Positions 35,733 to 44,523 are shown, numbered from the stretch's first letter. The stretch: 64,000 nt of DNA from an uncultured Muribaculaceae bacterium (GCA_910578385.1 CAJTQV010000015.1:1-64000); one strand, 5' to 3'. Program-made: numbers and translations. The notes: generated by a model from the sequence alone, not told the origin.

Positions 35733-36868
35733 CACTTTTCAGTATTATCTTTTTCTACTGGAGCAGTGGGCCGGGAGCTGTTGCCGGAATGTATTTTATC
35801 ATAATATTTTTTGAGCCATCCGGGAGCAATCACAACACCAATCACCAGATATAGATAATACGTGACAAGACGCCAAAAAATTGCCATGATGAGAGCCATT
35901 CCGGCTGTTCCGACCAAATCTCCGTAATAATTGGAGAAAATCCATTCGCTCAATCCGGCGCCACCCGGAGTCGGACTCACCATGAGTACAACCCATATCA
36001 CGAACTGGCGTGCAAGGATTATCCATTGGTAGCGGTCGGTGCCGGGAAGGAATCCGAGGAACAGGACATTTACCACAAAATAACGGGCTGTCCATGCGAG
36101 TGCGGTGCCACAGAAAACCTCAAGCCAGAAACGGAAGGGCTTCGTGCGCAGTTCGGCCGATGTAGCGATCATGTTAGCACCGAGGCCTGATATTGAGTCT
36201 TTCCATCTTCTTAACCACCGCCACGAGGAAATCTTATCGAGAAGTTTCTGGATCCAATCAGGTTTCCATATTATACCCATGAACAACAGGAATGTCCACG
36301 CTGCTATGAGTGAATAGACAATCCAGAAGGTGTATTTTATGCCATGCGAGAAACCCTCGCCACTCGAATTGAAAATATCGTGCGCCGGCGTGAGCAGAAC
36401 AATGAACGGGCACGCGACTACAAAGAAGAGCTCGTCCATAAACAATGTTGTGAGCATCAGGGTCGTTGCCCGCCCCAGACTGACTCCCTGCGAATTCAGA
36501 TATACCGGTCCGAGGGAACTTCCTCCGACTGCCGACGGCGTTATGCAGTTCGTGAACTCACACATCATGTCGACCGTCCAGGCCTGTTTCCAACGTAGTT
36601 TTCTGTCGGTAAGGGCACGGAATCGCCATGTCAGTCCGAAGTCACGGCATCCCATGCACACAAACGCAAGAAAAATACAGAATACCGACCATGGAGTGAA
36701 ATGTATCTTATCCCAGACGGCTGCCAGGTTCTCCCCCTTGGCATCGTGCCAGAACATTATGACCACTACCCCGAGTCCGATCACAACAGGCAAAAGTACT
36801 TTCCACATGGAGAAAGCACCTTTGGTCGGAGTCGATTGAGTACTTATATTTGTTTCAGAATTTTCCAT
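35732..36868 (-). CDS. lysylphosphatidylglycerol synthase TM-like protein (YbhN/UPF0104)
   Basis: A 378-residue multipass membrane protein of the UPF0104/YbhN type (flippase-like domain). Conserved blocks include TPSAVGGSSLGPVYLN near 118-133 and SPTPGGAGLSEW near 320, with about eight hydrophobic segments. Members are thought to be lipid flippases or synthase-like proteins. Its place between a glycosyltransferase and kdsB points to envelope lipid or glycan work. The start at 36868 is used; 16 codons upstream are open but overlap the previous gene. Confidence 0.8.
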   Translation of the reverse strand: MENSETNISTQSTPTKGAFSMWKVLLPVVIGLGVVVIMFWHDAKGENLAAVWDKIHFTPWSVFCIFLAFVCMGCRDFGLTWRFRALTDRKLRWKQAWTVDMMCEFTNCITPSAVGGSSLGPVYLNSQGVSLGRATTLMLTTLFMDELFFVVACPFIVLLTPAHDIFNSSGEGFSHGIKYTFWIVYSLIAAWTFLLFMGIIWKPDWIQKLLDKISSWRWLRRWKDSISGLGANMIATSAELRTKPFRFWLEVFCGTALAWTARYFVVNVLFLGFLPGTDRYQWIILARQFVIWVVLMVSPTPGGAGLSEWIFSNYYGDLVGTAGMALIMAIFWRLVTYYLYLVIGVVIAPGWLKKYYDKIHSGNSSRPTAPVEKDNTEK

Positions 36869-36875
36869 AACAATA

Positions 36876-38099
36876 TCATATTCCTGCGGCCACCGCTCCG
36901 GCACCGCATCTTCCAAAACTTCTCACCAACGTATCGTAACGGTCAGACACCTCTTCGACAACGTCGCGCCAACTTCTTACAAGTGTGGCGCGCGCACCTT
37001 CAGCGGCATTGCGGAGAGCATCGGGATTTGACGAAAGATATCTGACAAGTTCCGCGAATTTTTCAGGGGAGCGCTGAGTCAGGAAACCGTTACGACGGTC
37101 CGTTATCACCTCCGATGCGGTCGAGCCTTCAAGCAATATCGATGGCGTGCCCATGGCCGCAGCCTCGCGCACAACCAGAGGCGCGTTGTCATAGAACGAA
37201 GGAAATAGAAACAGGTCCGACCCGGCATAGTAACGGCTCAGCTGACGGCGATCGGAAATGACCCCGTGCATCCTCACCCGGTCGGACAGACCTAAATCCT
37301 CAATGCGATGGTAAATTTCGTCGGCCGCATAACCTGTGCCGATAAAGTTCATCCGGAATTTCACATTTCCATCCAGCTGCTTGAGGGTGTCAACTACAAT
37401 ATCGAGTCCTTTCTCCCAGATATGCTGACCGACAAAGAGAAGGGCAATCTCATCGTCGGCAACCCCTATCTCATGCCGGGCTTTCCGCTTGAATTCCCAG
37501 AGGTCACCCTCAACGAGAGCTGAGAAATCGTTACCATTCTCGACGACAGTGAGCGGTCCTTTGTAACCATATTCACGCACCGTATCCTCGACCTGAGCCT
37601 GCGGAATCCAGACTTCGTCGCATGAATTGAAAAATGCGAGTATTCTCTTCATTATTATATCCACCATCCAGGGTGCATGATTGAAAGAATGCCTCAGATC
37701 ATCACGGTATTTGGAATGGAACGTGCCGATAAGAGGCACTCCGAGACGTCGTTTCACATACACGCCGAGCCGCCCCGACGAGAAGGGGCAATGGGCGTGA
37801 ACAAGTTTGAAATCAGTGTCGCGCAGACGCTTCCATATGAACGGGTCAAGTTTCGGATAGCCGTACCTGTACGGCTTGCGTGAGCGTATAGGAAGCGAGA
37901 AGAACTTCATGACCTCGCAACCCACTTCGCTGCTCACCGGATTCCAGGGAGTTACCACACATGGATTCTTACCAAATTTCTTGAGCCAACGGACATAGTT
38001 CTCGACAGTCAACGTGACGCCATCGAGAATGGGAGGGAAACTGTCGTTGAAGATACCGTACAAATCGGCTGATTCAGGGTGTTGGAAAAATCTTGACAT
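36876..38099 (-). CDS. GT4-type glycosyltransferase
   Basis: A 407-residue GT-B fold glycosyltransferase of family 4. The acceptor side has NDSFPPILDGVTLTVEN near 18-34 and HAHCPFSSGRLGVYVKRR near 103-120; the donor side has LFVGQHIWEKGLDI and FPSFYDNAPLVVREAAAMG, the usual E-x7-E-like motif of GT4. Probable product: a glycolipid or envelope sugar. It heads an operon with the YbhN-like gene (7-base gap) and kdsB. Confidence 0.85.
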   Translation of the reverse strand: MSRFFQHPESADLYGIFNDSFPPILDGVTLTVENYVRWLKKFGKNPCVVTPWNPVSSEVGCEVMKFFSLPIRSRKPYRYGYPKLDPFIWKRLRDTDFKLVHAHCPFSSGRLGVYVKRRLGVPLIGTFHSKYRDDLRHSFNHAPWMVDIIMKRILAFFNSCDEVWIPQAQVEDTVREYGYKGPLTVVENGNDFSALVEGDLWEFKRKARHEIGVADDEIALLFVGQHIWEKGLDIVVDTLKQLDGNVKFRMNFIGTGYAADEIYHRIEDLGLSDRVRMHGVISDRRQLSRYYAGSDLFLFPSFYDNAPLVVREAAAMGTPSILLEGSTASEVITDRRNGFLTQRSPEKFAELVRYLSSNPDALRNAAEGARATLVRSWRDVVEEVSDRYDTLVRSFGRCGAGAVAAGI

Positions 38100-38281
38100 A
38101 TGCGTGTATGTTTATAGTGTGGTACTTACTATTTAACAAACGGGAAGCCCAATTGTTAAAGAACATTCATAAATCTATGCGACTGAGGTCAAAACGAAGA
38201 GTCTTCAGGCCCTTCCCTGCATATCTGCCACAACTTTCACCGAACTATTTCACGTTTTGGCATAAAAAAGTTCCGTCAATA

Positions 38282-38313
38282 TTTGGCCATCTCAAAAAAA
38301 AGTTGTAATTTTG
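38282..38313 (+). promoter_or_regulatory. promoter of tRNA-Cys
   Basis: TTTG at 38282-38285, exactly 20 bases, then TAATTTTG at 38306-38313. This is a full Bacteroidetes -33/-7 match, and the tRNA starts 19 bases later. Confidence 0.8.
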
Positions 38314-38331
38314 CAATGCAAAAGCAAAAAG

Positions 38332-38402
38332 GGTTCCATGTCCGAGTGGTTAGGTACCGGTCTGCAAAACCGTTTACACCAGTTCGAATCTGGTTGGAAC
38401 CT
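38332..38402 (+). tRNA. tRNA-Cys (GCA)
   Basis: A 71-base tRNA. The acceptor stem pairs GGTTCCA (38332-38338) with TGGAACC (38395-38401), the discriminator is T at 38402, as usual for tRNA-Cys, and the T loop reads TTCGAAT. The anticodon loop CTGCAAA places GCA at 38364-38366. CCA is not encoded. A promoter precedes it and a terminator follows within two bases. Confidence 0.95.
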
Positions 38403-38403
38403 C

Positions 38404-38434
38404 AAAAAAAGCCGGCTCCGTGCCGGCTTTTTTT
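38404..38434 (+). terminator. terminator of tRNA-Cys
   Basis: A-rich lead, then GCCGGC (38411-38416), loop TCCGT, GCCGGC (38422-38427) and seven Ts. The A-run pairs with the T-run, giving a 13-bp hairpin. Confidence 0.88.
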
Positions 38435-38449
38435 ATTTTTTATTACGTG

Positions 38450-38487
38450 CAAAAAATCGGCGCGGAAGTCCGGAGACCTCCGCGCCG
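38450..38487 (-). terminator. terminator of the HU operon
   Basis: CGGCGCGGA at 38458-38466 pairs perfectly with 38479-38487; on the minus strand it is followed by a T-run (38456-38451). It lies 40 bases past the stop codon of the HU-LysM gene and faces the tRNA terminator. Confidence 0.75.
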
Positions 38488-38527
38488 TGGCTGACATCAT
38501 GCCCCGCAAAGTTGCAGGATGACGGTG

Positions 38528-39865
38528 TTATTTGTAGCGGGAGTAGATTTCCACTCCTTTTTTCTTGGCTTTGGCTACGTCGGCCGGATTTGATGGGTCA
38601 ACTCCGTATTTCGACAGTGGTGGAATCACTACCTGCGTCCCGGGACGTATGCGGTCGGGATGGCCGAGAAATGATTTGTTTTCTTCGTAGATGATCGGCC
38701 ACAGGTTGTAGTTTCCGTAATGGTCCTTGGCCATGGTGGTCAGATAGCGTGTCTTTGATATGGTGTCGTATACCTTGCGGTCTGAAGGTGCGGTGGGAAC
38801 CACATCCTCCTTCTTTGCTGTTTCTGGAACATTGGTTTCAGCTTCTGAGACCGGAGCTGCCTTTGCTGCGTCTGCCGAAGGAATGGCGGCTGCTGTATCA
38901 GCTGAGGGCAATACTGCCTCGGCTACTACAATATCCTCTACCACAACTTCTGGTGCCACATCTTTATCATTTTGCATGAACCAGTCACATCCGTAGACAC
39001 AAACATAAGCAACTAACCCGATTACACATGCCGCGAGTATCCCCGATAGGAATCCAACCCAGAATTTAGTTCTGCGTTTCTCAGGCTTGTACTCCCCTTC
39101 TTCCGATTGTTGCTCATAGGGTTGTGTTGAATCATTTTCAGATATGGAATCCCCTGAAATTACTGGTGGTACGGAAACATTTTCTACTGTTTCTGTAGAT
39201 GATGGTGATTCGTAATCTTTTTCTGTCAACTCCGATGTGGCAGGTTCAACAACTTCCTCATCCATATCTTCGACTGTATAGACGTTGAAGTCATCTTCCA
39301 ATTCCTCATCTTGAACCGCGACTGACTCACCAACCTGTTCGGCCACAGACTCCTCGGCAGTCTCAGCAGCCTCCACATCCTCCGGAGCCAAATCCTCGGT
39401 ATCGTTCTCAGCAGTCTCTACATTTTCTTCAGCAGTATCAGCTGCAACGGCAACCTCTTCTGAGGCTGCCTCATCGGTAATCGGTTCTTCGTCCGTGCCT
39501 CCGAAATCGCCCGGCACTGTTTCATCTTCATCAAAGGTGAAATCATCATTGAGTTCGACGGTCTCGAACATCTCGAAAGGCTCGTTTACGAGCGCGGCAA
39601 GTTCTTTCGATGGCACGAAGACAGCCTTGCGGTGCGCAGGAATCTCATGTTCTCCGCCTGTGGATACGTTCACGCTTTTACGCGCCTCGACGCTGATGGT
39701 CTTGAATACGCCGAGTTCTTTAATCTTGACCTGCTCACCCTCTGCGAGCGAGGATGCTATGACGTTGAAGAATTCCTTTACGAAGTCTTCCGCCTGTTTC
39801 TTTGTATCACCTGTCTGGAGTGCGAGCAACTGGGTAAGGCCCGGCAACGTTATTTTTTCGTTCAC
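38528..39865 (-). CDS. HU-domain protein with acidic linker, membrane helix and LysM-like domain
   Basis: A 445-residue fusion. Residues 1-93 form an HU/IHF-type DNA-binding domain (KKQAEDFVKEFFNVIAS, VKIKELGVFKTISVEAR). Residues 95-260 are a strongly acidic, Glu-rich linker. A basic patch KRR at 263-265 precedes one membrane helix at about 268-290, so the HU side should face the cytoplasm. A second Ala/Pro/Val-rich linker leads to a LysM-like domain at about 366-416 (YLTTMAKDHYGNYNLWPIIYEENK). The start codon is GTG at 39865; the HU N-terminus leaves no room for another. It lies 11 bases after a plain HU gene. Likely role: linking DNA to the cell envelope. This is inference. Confidence 0.82.
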   Translation of the reverse strand: MNEKITLPGLTQLLALQTGDTKKQAEDFVKEFFNVIASSLAEGEQVKIKELGVFKTISVEARKSVNVSTGGEHEIPAHRKAVFVPSKELAALVNEPFEMFETVELNDDFTFDEDETVPGDFGGTDEEPITDEAASEEVAVAADTAEENVETAENDTEDLAPEDVEAAETAEESVAEQVGESVAVQDEELEDDFNVYTVEDMDEEVVEPATSELTEKDYESPSSTETVENVSVPPVISGDSISENDSTQPYEQQSEEGEYKPEKRRTKFWVGFLSGILAACVIGLVAYVCVYGCDWFMQNDKDVAPEVVVEDIVVAEAVLPSADTAAAIPSADAAKAAPVSEAETNVPETAKKEDVVPTAPSDRKVYDTISKTRYLTTMAKDHYGNYNLWPIIYEENKSFLGHPDRIRPGTQVVIPPLSKYGVDPSNPADVAKAKKKGVEIYSRYK

Positions 39866-39876
39866 TTGAATGCTGT

Positions 39877-40155
39877 TTATGAGTTGCGGACTTTTTGCTT
39901 CAATATGGCCGAGGGTTTGAAAACCAACGACAACTTTGGGGGAACAAGTATCTTCTTACCCGACGAAGGGTGATTGGCCACTCTTTCCATCCGCATCTTG
40001 GGTTCGAATGTACCGAAGCCGGGCACCGACACCGAGTCTCCCTGTTTGACAGCATCGGCGAGTATTCCGCCGAGAGCCTTGACCATAGAGGCCACATCAT
40101 CAGGGTTGCGGCCAATCTTTTCCGCCACAGTGTTTAGAAGTGTCTTTGTATCCAT
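39877..40155 (-). CDS. HU-family DNA-binding protein
   Basis: A 92-residue HU/IHF-like protein: helical dimerisation part (about 1-42), then VPGFGTFEPKMRMER and the DNA-clasping arm with NHPSSGKKILVPPK. It is the usual size for the family and probably bends or compacts DNA. It is the first gene of a two-gene operon with the HU-LysM protein, which suggests the two could form mixed dimers. A full promoter match lies at 40201-40232. Confidence 0.88.
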   Translation of the reverse strand: MDTKTLLNTVAEKIGRNPDDVASMVKALGGILADAVKQGDSVSVPGFGTFEPKMRMERVANHPSSGKKILVPPKLSLVFKPSAILKQKVRNS

Positions 40156-40200
40156 TGAAGTGATAGGGTGAAGTGATAGGGTTTGTTTTCTTCCCCCTCA

Positions 40201-40232
40201 CAAAATTAATAAATCTTGACAACTATTGCAAA
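40201..40232 (-). promoter_or_regulatory. promoter of the HU operon
   Basis: On the minus strand, TTTG (40232-40229), exactly 20 bases, then TAATTTTG (40208-40201). A complete Bacteroidetes -33/-7 pair about 45 bases upstream of the HU start. Confidence 0.8.
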
Positions 40233-40238
40233 TATCGT

Positions 40239-40276
40239 CAAAAAAAGAGGCCACCCGCACCACGCGGACAGCCTCT
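40239..40276 (-). terminator. terminator of the LysM-M23 peptidase gene
   Basis: AGAGGC (40246-40251) pairs with GCCTCT (40271-40276), with an inner pair CCGC/GCGG (40255-40258 with 40264-40267). On the minus strand a run of seven Ts follows. Confidence 0.75.
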
Positions 40277-40299
40277 ACAGTGTATGATATGTCTAATCT

Positions 40300-41244
40300 T
40301 TACTTCAGTTTCAATACCTGACCGGTCTGAATCTTGTCGGCCGATGCCAGACCGTTAAGTTTCCGGAGAGTCGTTGCCGACATTCCGTAAGACCTTGCAA
40401 TCGATGAGAGGGTATCCCCTTTCTTGACTGTATAGGTGGCCTTTACGCTCTGGGCGCTCTTGTATGTATTCTCTTTGGTCTCGTTCTTGGCTACCGTTGT
40501 CTTGGGAGCGTAGTTGCGCGGCTGCGTATATGTTGACTTCGAGAAGGTATATGTGTCTGTATGGGTCGTCTTGTTCTTGAAGTCGAAAATCGCATTCGGA
40601 TTAATGGCATAACCCATGTAGCGAGTTTCGAAGTGGAGGTGCGGCCCGGTGCTGCGTCCGGTGCTGCCGCCGAGTGCGATCGGCTGACCGGCCTTGACAA
40701 CCTGATCCGGTTTCACAAGGAACTTGTTGAGGTGGCCATAAACAGTCTCCAGCCCGTTTGGATGACGGAGAATCACGTAGTTGCCATAGCCTTTAGCCTC
40801 GTAGTTGGTGAGACGGACTTTGCCGTCGAATGCAGCGTAAATCGTATCGTTCGAGCGGATAGCAAGGTCTATGCCCTTGTGCATACGGCCGAATTTGGCA
40901 CGGTAACCGTAGTTTGATGTCACCTGACCCGGACAGGGCATGAAGTAGCCTGTCACGTCAATTACCTTCGAGTTTGGCACATCCGACTCCTTGAACGGGT
41001 TGACGCGCTTGCTGTTCCAACCCTCGGTGTAGATGTCCGGCTCCGGCTCGATATCGTCGATGAGGTCGATGAAAGTATTCTTCTCGACCAGCTTGATCTG
41101 GTCGTCACTTTTTGCGCGGCTGGCCAGAAGCTGCTTGTGCGCCTGCGAATGCGGGTTCTTTGATGTTATGGTCTGCGCCGACATAGGCACTGCTGCGAAG
41201 GCGAATGCCAATACGGAACAAAATAATGTCTTGATTCTGAACAT
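40300..41244 (-). CDS. LysM-containing M23 peptidase (cell-wall hydrolase)
   Basis: A 314-residue secreted protein: signal peptide (about 1-23), a spacer of about 90 residues, and an M23 lysostaphin-type peptidase domain with the zinc ligands His122 and Asp126 (MHKGIDL) and His204 in PHLHFE (202-204). A LysM domain (VKKGDTLSSIARSYG) at about 270-314 ends the protein and should bind peptidoglycan. All zinc residues are present, so it is probably active. It is just upstream of the HU operon on the same strand, separated by a terminator. Confidence 0.9.
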   Translation of the reverse strand: MFRIKTLFCSVLAFAFAAVPMSAQTITSKNPHSQAHKQLLASRAKSDDQIKLVEKNTFIDLIDDIEPEPDIYTEGWNSKRVNPFKESDVPNSKVIDVTGYFMPCPGQVTSNYGYRAKFGRMHKGIDLAIRSNDTIYAAFDGKVRLTNYEAKGYGNYVILRHPNGLETVYGHLNKFLVKPDQVVKAGQPIALGGSTGRSTGPHLHFETRYMGYAINPNAIFDFKNKTTHTDTYTFSKSTYTQPRNYAPKTTVAKNETKENTYKSAQSVKATYTVKKGDTLSSIARSYGMSATTLRKLNGLASADKIQTGQVLKLK

Positions 41245-41259
41245 TCTTAAATTAAGTTT

Positions 41260-41721
41260 TTAGAGCTCGTCGACCTCGTAGATGAATTTCATGTTGGCGG
41301 GGGTGTAGTCAAAGATCTCGTCATCCTTGAAGAAACGACGAATCTCGATTTCCGCGTTCTCCACAGAGTCGCTTGCATGAATTATGTTGAGCGATCCGCT
41401 CATACACAAGTCACCACGGAGAGTGCCGGGCTGAGCCTTACGGCCATTTGTGACACCTGTCATCTCGCGGAACACGCGCACCACGTCAATGCCTTTCAAA
41501 CACAGGGCAACAACCGGAGAAGCCATCATCGACGCTGCGAGCGTAGGAAAGAAAGGCTTGTCGGCGAGATGGGCGTAATGCTCACGCAATATCTTCTCGT
41601 CGAGCTGCATCATCTTCATGCCGCAGATTATGAGTCCGCGACGCTCGATGCGGCCAATCACTTCCCCTATGAGGTTACGCTCCACGCAGGAGGGTTTCAA
41701 GAGTACCAATGTCTTCTCCAT
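41260..41721 (-). CDS. ndk: nucleoside diphosphate kinase
   Basis: A 153-residue NDK, which balances NTP pools. The active-site histidine is His115 in NIIHASDS; TLVLLKPSCVERNLIGEVI at the N-terminus and RGDLCMSGSLN before the histidine are standard, although FCMS is usually seen where this one has LCMS. A minus-strand TAACTTTG at 41767-41760 is a probable -7 element. It lies 15 bases ahead of the M23 gene. Confidence 0.95.
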   Translation of the reverse strand: MEKTLVLLKPSCVERNLIGEVIGRIERRGLIICGMKMMQLDEKILREHYAHLADKPFFPTLAASMMASPVVALCLKGIDVVRVFREMTGVTNGRKAQPGTLRGDLCMSGSLNIIHASDSVENAEIEIRRFFKDDEIFDYTPANMKFIYEVDEL

Positions 41722-42003
41722 GAGTTAACACATTTTAAGATTTTCGATTGCTTATGTCTCAAAGTTAAACATTTAGAGGGAACAAATGCAAGAAAATCGT
41801 GTTATTTTTTCTAAAATTTTCCACGATTTTTGTGACATTCCGCCGTAACTGCGCGTATGATTGCAAGTTGCAGCATTCACTACGTTCACACAAATTGTTC
41901 CACGCCGATTGCACATATGAAAGAATGTGTGCAAAAACGCGTGGTGCATAGTGTTAATATTTGTTAATCCATTTTAAGCATCCTACTATCATTATTTTAG
42001 CCC
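41722..42003. other. AT-rich spacer between ndk and the mscS-like gene
   Basis: The divergent gap of 430 bases between ndk and the mechanosensitive channel gene starts with the ndk -7 element (41760-41767). The rest of this part is AT-rich with no clear hairpin terminator or complete promoter. A short open frame occupies 42004-42123. Confidence 0.4.
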
Positions 42004-42123
42004 ATGCACCTTCAATTTCACTTACGTTCCGACAAAGTTCCGAAGGGTTCCATTTACCCCTGGGACGACTATGGAAACCGATGCTCCACGCAATCAAACC
42101 TTGCACGGCTTGAATGCGTTTAA
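42004..42123 (+). CDS. possible 39-residue small ORF upstream of the mscS-like gene
   Basis: An ATG at 42004 opens a 39-codon frame (MHLQFHLRSDKVPKGSIYPW as its first 20 residues) that stops at 42123, 28 bases before the channel gene. The composition is protein-like (aromatics, charged residues, two Cys) and the frame has no rare runs. A hairpin GGTTCCAT/ATGGAAACC falls inside it. It could be a small protein or leader peptide; chance is also possible. I recognise no family. Confidence 0.35.
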   Translation: MHLQFHLRSDKVPKGSIYPWDDYGNRCSTQSNLARLECV

Positions 42124-42151
42124 CCTACGAGACCACTTAATTTGAATTACT

Positions 42152-43705
42152 ATGTCTACATTAGCTCTTATTGCAAAGTCGGCGGCTGAGACATCGGGTG
42201 CGGCCCAGACAGCCGCTGCCATCGCATTCTCACCGCATACCGAACAAAGCACATATTTCATAGCACGCGTCATGATGAGATTCTGCGTGTGGGTTCTCAA
42301 GCTTTTCGGAATGGAAAACAATGAGAATCTGTTCCTATGGCTCTATGTTGCCGTAGTGTTCCTTTTTGCCATGGCTGTTGGCATGATTGCCAAATGGATT
42401 GTGGTGTTCATTCTCCACAAACTGAAACCTCACGTCAAGTCGCACCTTTACGGACATCTGCTTGACAGGAAATTCTTCACAAAGACGTGCCGTATTATCC
42501 CTCCGCTGATTTTCCTTATCCTCATACAGTTCACGCTCTACATGCACAATTCAATAGCGTCATGGCTGACGCGGTTGTCGTTCATGTATATCATTCTGAT
42601 TGTGGCTGTATCGGCGTGCACTCTCTGCGATGTGATATGGCTCACTCTCGACGAGAAGGAAAACAAGCGCAAACTGCCGCTGCGCGGTCTCGTGCAGGTC
42701 GCCAAGCTGATTGTATGGATAATCGCCGTGATTATCATCGCCGCGCTGCTGCTTGACAAATCTCCGGGCGCGCTGCTCGCGGGACTCGGTGCTTTTGCCG
42801 CCGTGCTGATGCTGGTGTTCAAGGACTCGATTCTCGGAATCGTCGCGGGTGTGCAGCTCGCCCAGAACGACTCGCTGCATGTGGGCGACTGGATCAGTGT
42901 GCCCGACGGCCAGGCCAACGGCGTTGTCGACGAGGTCTCTCTTACGGATGTCAAGATTATCAACTGGGACAAGACTGTCTCGACCGTTCCTCCTTATACA
43001 TTGATCTCCGCAGGTTTCAAGAATTACCGGAACATGCAGGAATCGCACACACGTCGCATACAGCGTTCATATATGATTGACGCCGACAGTGTGGTCGAGG
43101 CCACTCCTCAGATGCTTGAGAATCTGAAGGCCATCCCGCTTATGAAAGACTGGATTGAGAAGAAGGTCGAACAGCGCGATGCCGGCAAGGTACAGAACGT
43201 GAACAACAGTGCCGGACTTGTCGACGGCACGATTGACACGAATCTCGGTCTGTTCCGGGCGTACATGAAACTCTGGCTTGACGCAAATCCCGAAATCTCG
43301 CACAGTGACGACTGCTTCGTCACCACTCTGGCCCAGACAGCCGCCGGCATTCCGTTGCAGATCTATTGCTTCACCAACACGTCGTCATGGTTCCCTTACG
43401 AAGGAATCCAGGCATCGGTATTCGAGCATCTCGCAGCCATGCTTCACAAGTTCAATCTCTATACGTTCGAGAATCCTTCGGGCCGCGACACTCTTATCGA
43501 CGGCTACCTCAGCCCCGGAAAGAATCCCGCTCCACTGTTCGGTCTCCCCTACCCGTTCTTCCTGAACTCAGGCACACCGCTTGATCCGGGTATCCTTCCG
43601 GGTGCGGCAACACAGCCCGCCTCCACTCCGAATGCGGCTTCTCAACCGACGGCTTCTCAACAGGCCAACTCAGCCGCCACAGGTGCTAAACCGACATCTG
43701 ATTGA
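42152..43705 (+). CDS. MscS-family mechanosensitive channel (YbdG-like)
   Basis: A 517-residue channel of the MscS superfamily, closest by eye to E. coli YbdG. About five membrane helices fill residues 40-235, the pore helix being near SPGALLAGLGAFAAVLMLVF; the beta-domain begins with GDWISVPDGQ (about 247-256) and has the family block IINWDKTVSTVP. The C-terminus is a disordered Ala/Pro/Gln/Ser/Thr tail (about 480-517). It relieves osmotic pressure by letting solutes out. Its end overlaps the convergent kdsA by 20 bases. Confidence 0.9.
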   Translation: MSTLALIAKSAAETSGAAQTAAAIAFSPHTEQSTYFIARVMMRFCVWVLKLFGMENNENLFLWLYVAVVFLFAMAVGMIAKWIVVFILHKLKPHVKSHLYGHLLDRKFFTKTCRIIPPLIFLILIQFTLYMHNSIASWLTRLSFMYIILIVAVSACTLCDVIWLTLDEKENKRKLPLRGLVQVAKLIVWIIAVIIIAALLLDKSPGALLAGLGAFAAVLMLVFKDSILGIVAGVQLAQNDSLHVGDWISVPDGQANGVVDEVSLTDVKIINWDKTVSTVPPYTLISAGFKNYRNMQESHTRRIQRSYMIDADSVVEATPQMLENLKAIPLMKDWIEKKVEQRDAGKVQNVNNSAGLVDGTIDTNLGLFRAYMKLWLDANPEISHSDDCFVTTLAQTAAGIPLQIYCFTNTSSWFPYEGIQASVFEHLAAMLHKFNLYTFENPSGRDTLIDGYLSPGKNPAPLFGLPYPFFLNSGTPLDPGILPGAATQPASTPNAASQPTASQQANSAATGAKPTSD

Positions 43706-44516
43706 CAGCCTGACGGAGAATCGTGAGGTTTTCGAGCAATGACTCCGCCTGCGAGAGTGGCAGCATGTTGGCTCCGTCTGATTTGGCAACCGCCGGATTC
43801 TGATGTGTCTCCATGAATATACCGTCGGCACCGGCCGCTATGGCGGCTTTGGCTACGGTTGAAATGAGCTGGGGCTTGCCGCCTGTCACGCCCGAAGCAC
43901 TGTTAGGCTGCTGGAGCGAATGGGTGATGTCCATTATTACCGGACAGCCGCAGGTGTCACGCATCACCGGCAGTCCACGCATGTCAACCACGAGGTCTCC
44001 GTAGCCGAAGAATGTTCCGCGTTCGGTCACCGCAACATGATTGTTGCCGGCCGAGCGCACTTTGTCGCATGCGAAAGCCATCGATTCCGGAGCAAGAAAC
44101 TGTCCCTTCTTTATATTGACCATCTTGCCGGTGGCCGCTGCAGCGAGCAGCAGGTCGGTCTGACGACAGAGAAAAGCCGGAATCTGCAGAATATCCACAT
44201 ATTCGGCGGCCATGGCAGCCTCGGCGGCGGTGTGTATGTCGGTCACTACGGGTATGCCGTACGTTTCGCGCACCTTACGGAGAATACGTAGAGCCTTCTC
44301 GTCACCGATACCGGTGAAAGAGTCTATCCTGCTACGGTTGGCCTTGCGGTATGAGCCCTTGAATACATAAGGTATGTTCAGTCGCGAGGTGACTTCAACC
44401 ATATGAGCGGCAATATCCATTGCCATCTCCTCTCCTTCTATCACACACGGACCGGCGAGCAGAAAGAAATTGCCGGTCGCGCTCGATTTCAGATATTCAG
44501 TTATATTATCGATCAT
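43686..44516 (-). CDS. kdsA: 3-deoxy-8-phosphooctulonate synthase
   Basis: A 276-residue Kdo-8-phosphate synthase, joining arabinose-5-phosphate and PEP. Family blocks: LAGPCVIEG near the N-terminus, FKGSYRKANRSR, DIHTAAEA, IPAFLCRQTDLL and NIKKGQFLAP. It lacks the CXXDD-like extra motifs needed to call the metal-dependent class with certainty. It follows rsmE by seven bases. The 3' end overlaps the convergent channel gene by 20 bases. Confidence 0.95.
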   Translation of the reverse strand: MIDNITEYLKSSATGNFFLLAGPCVIEGEEMAMDIAAHMVEVTSRLNIPYVFKGSYRKANRSRIDSFTGIGDEKALRILRKVRETYGIPVVTDIHTAAEAAMAAEYVDILQIPAFLCRQTDLLLAAAATGKMVNIKKGQFLAPESMAFACDKVRSAGNNHVAVTERGTFFGYGDLVVDMRGLPVMRDTCGCPVIMDITHSLQQPNSASGVTGGKPQLISTVAKAAIAAGADGIFMETHQNPAVAKSDGANMLPLSQAESLLENLTILRQAVNQMSV

Positions 44517-44523
44517 TTCGTTT

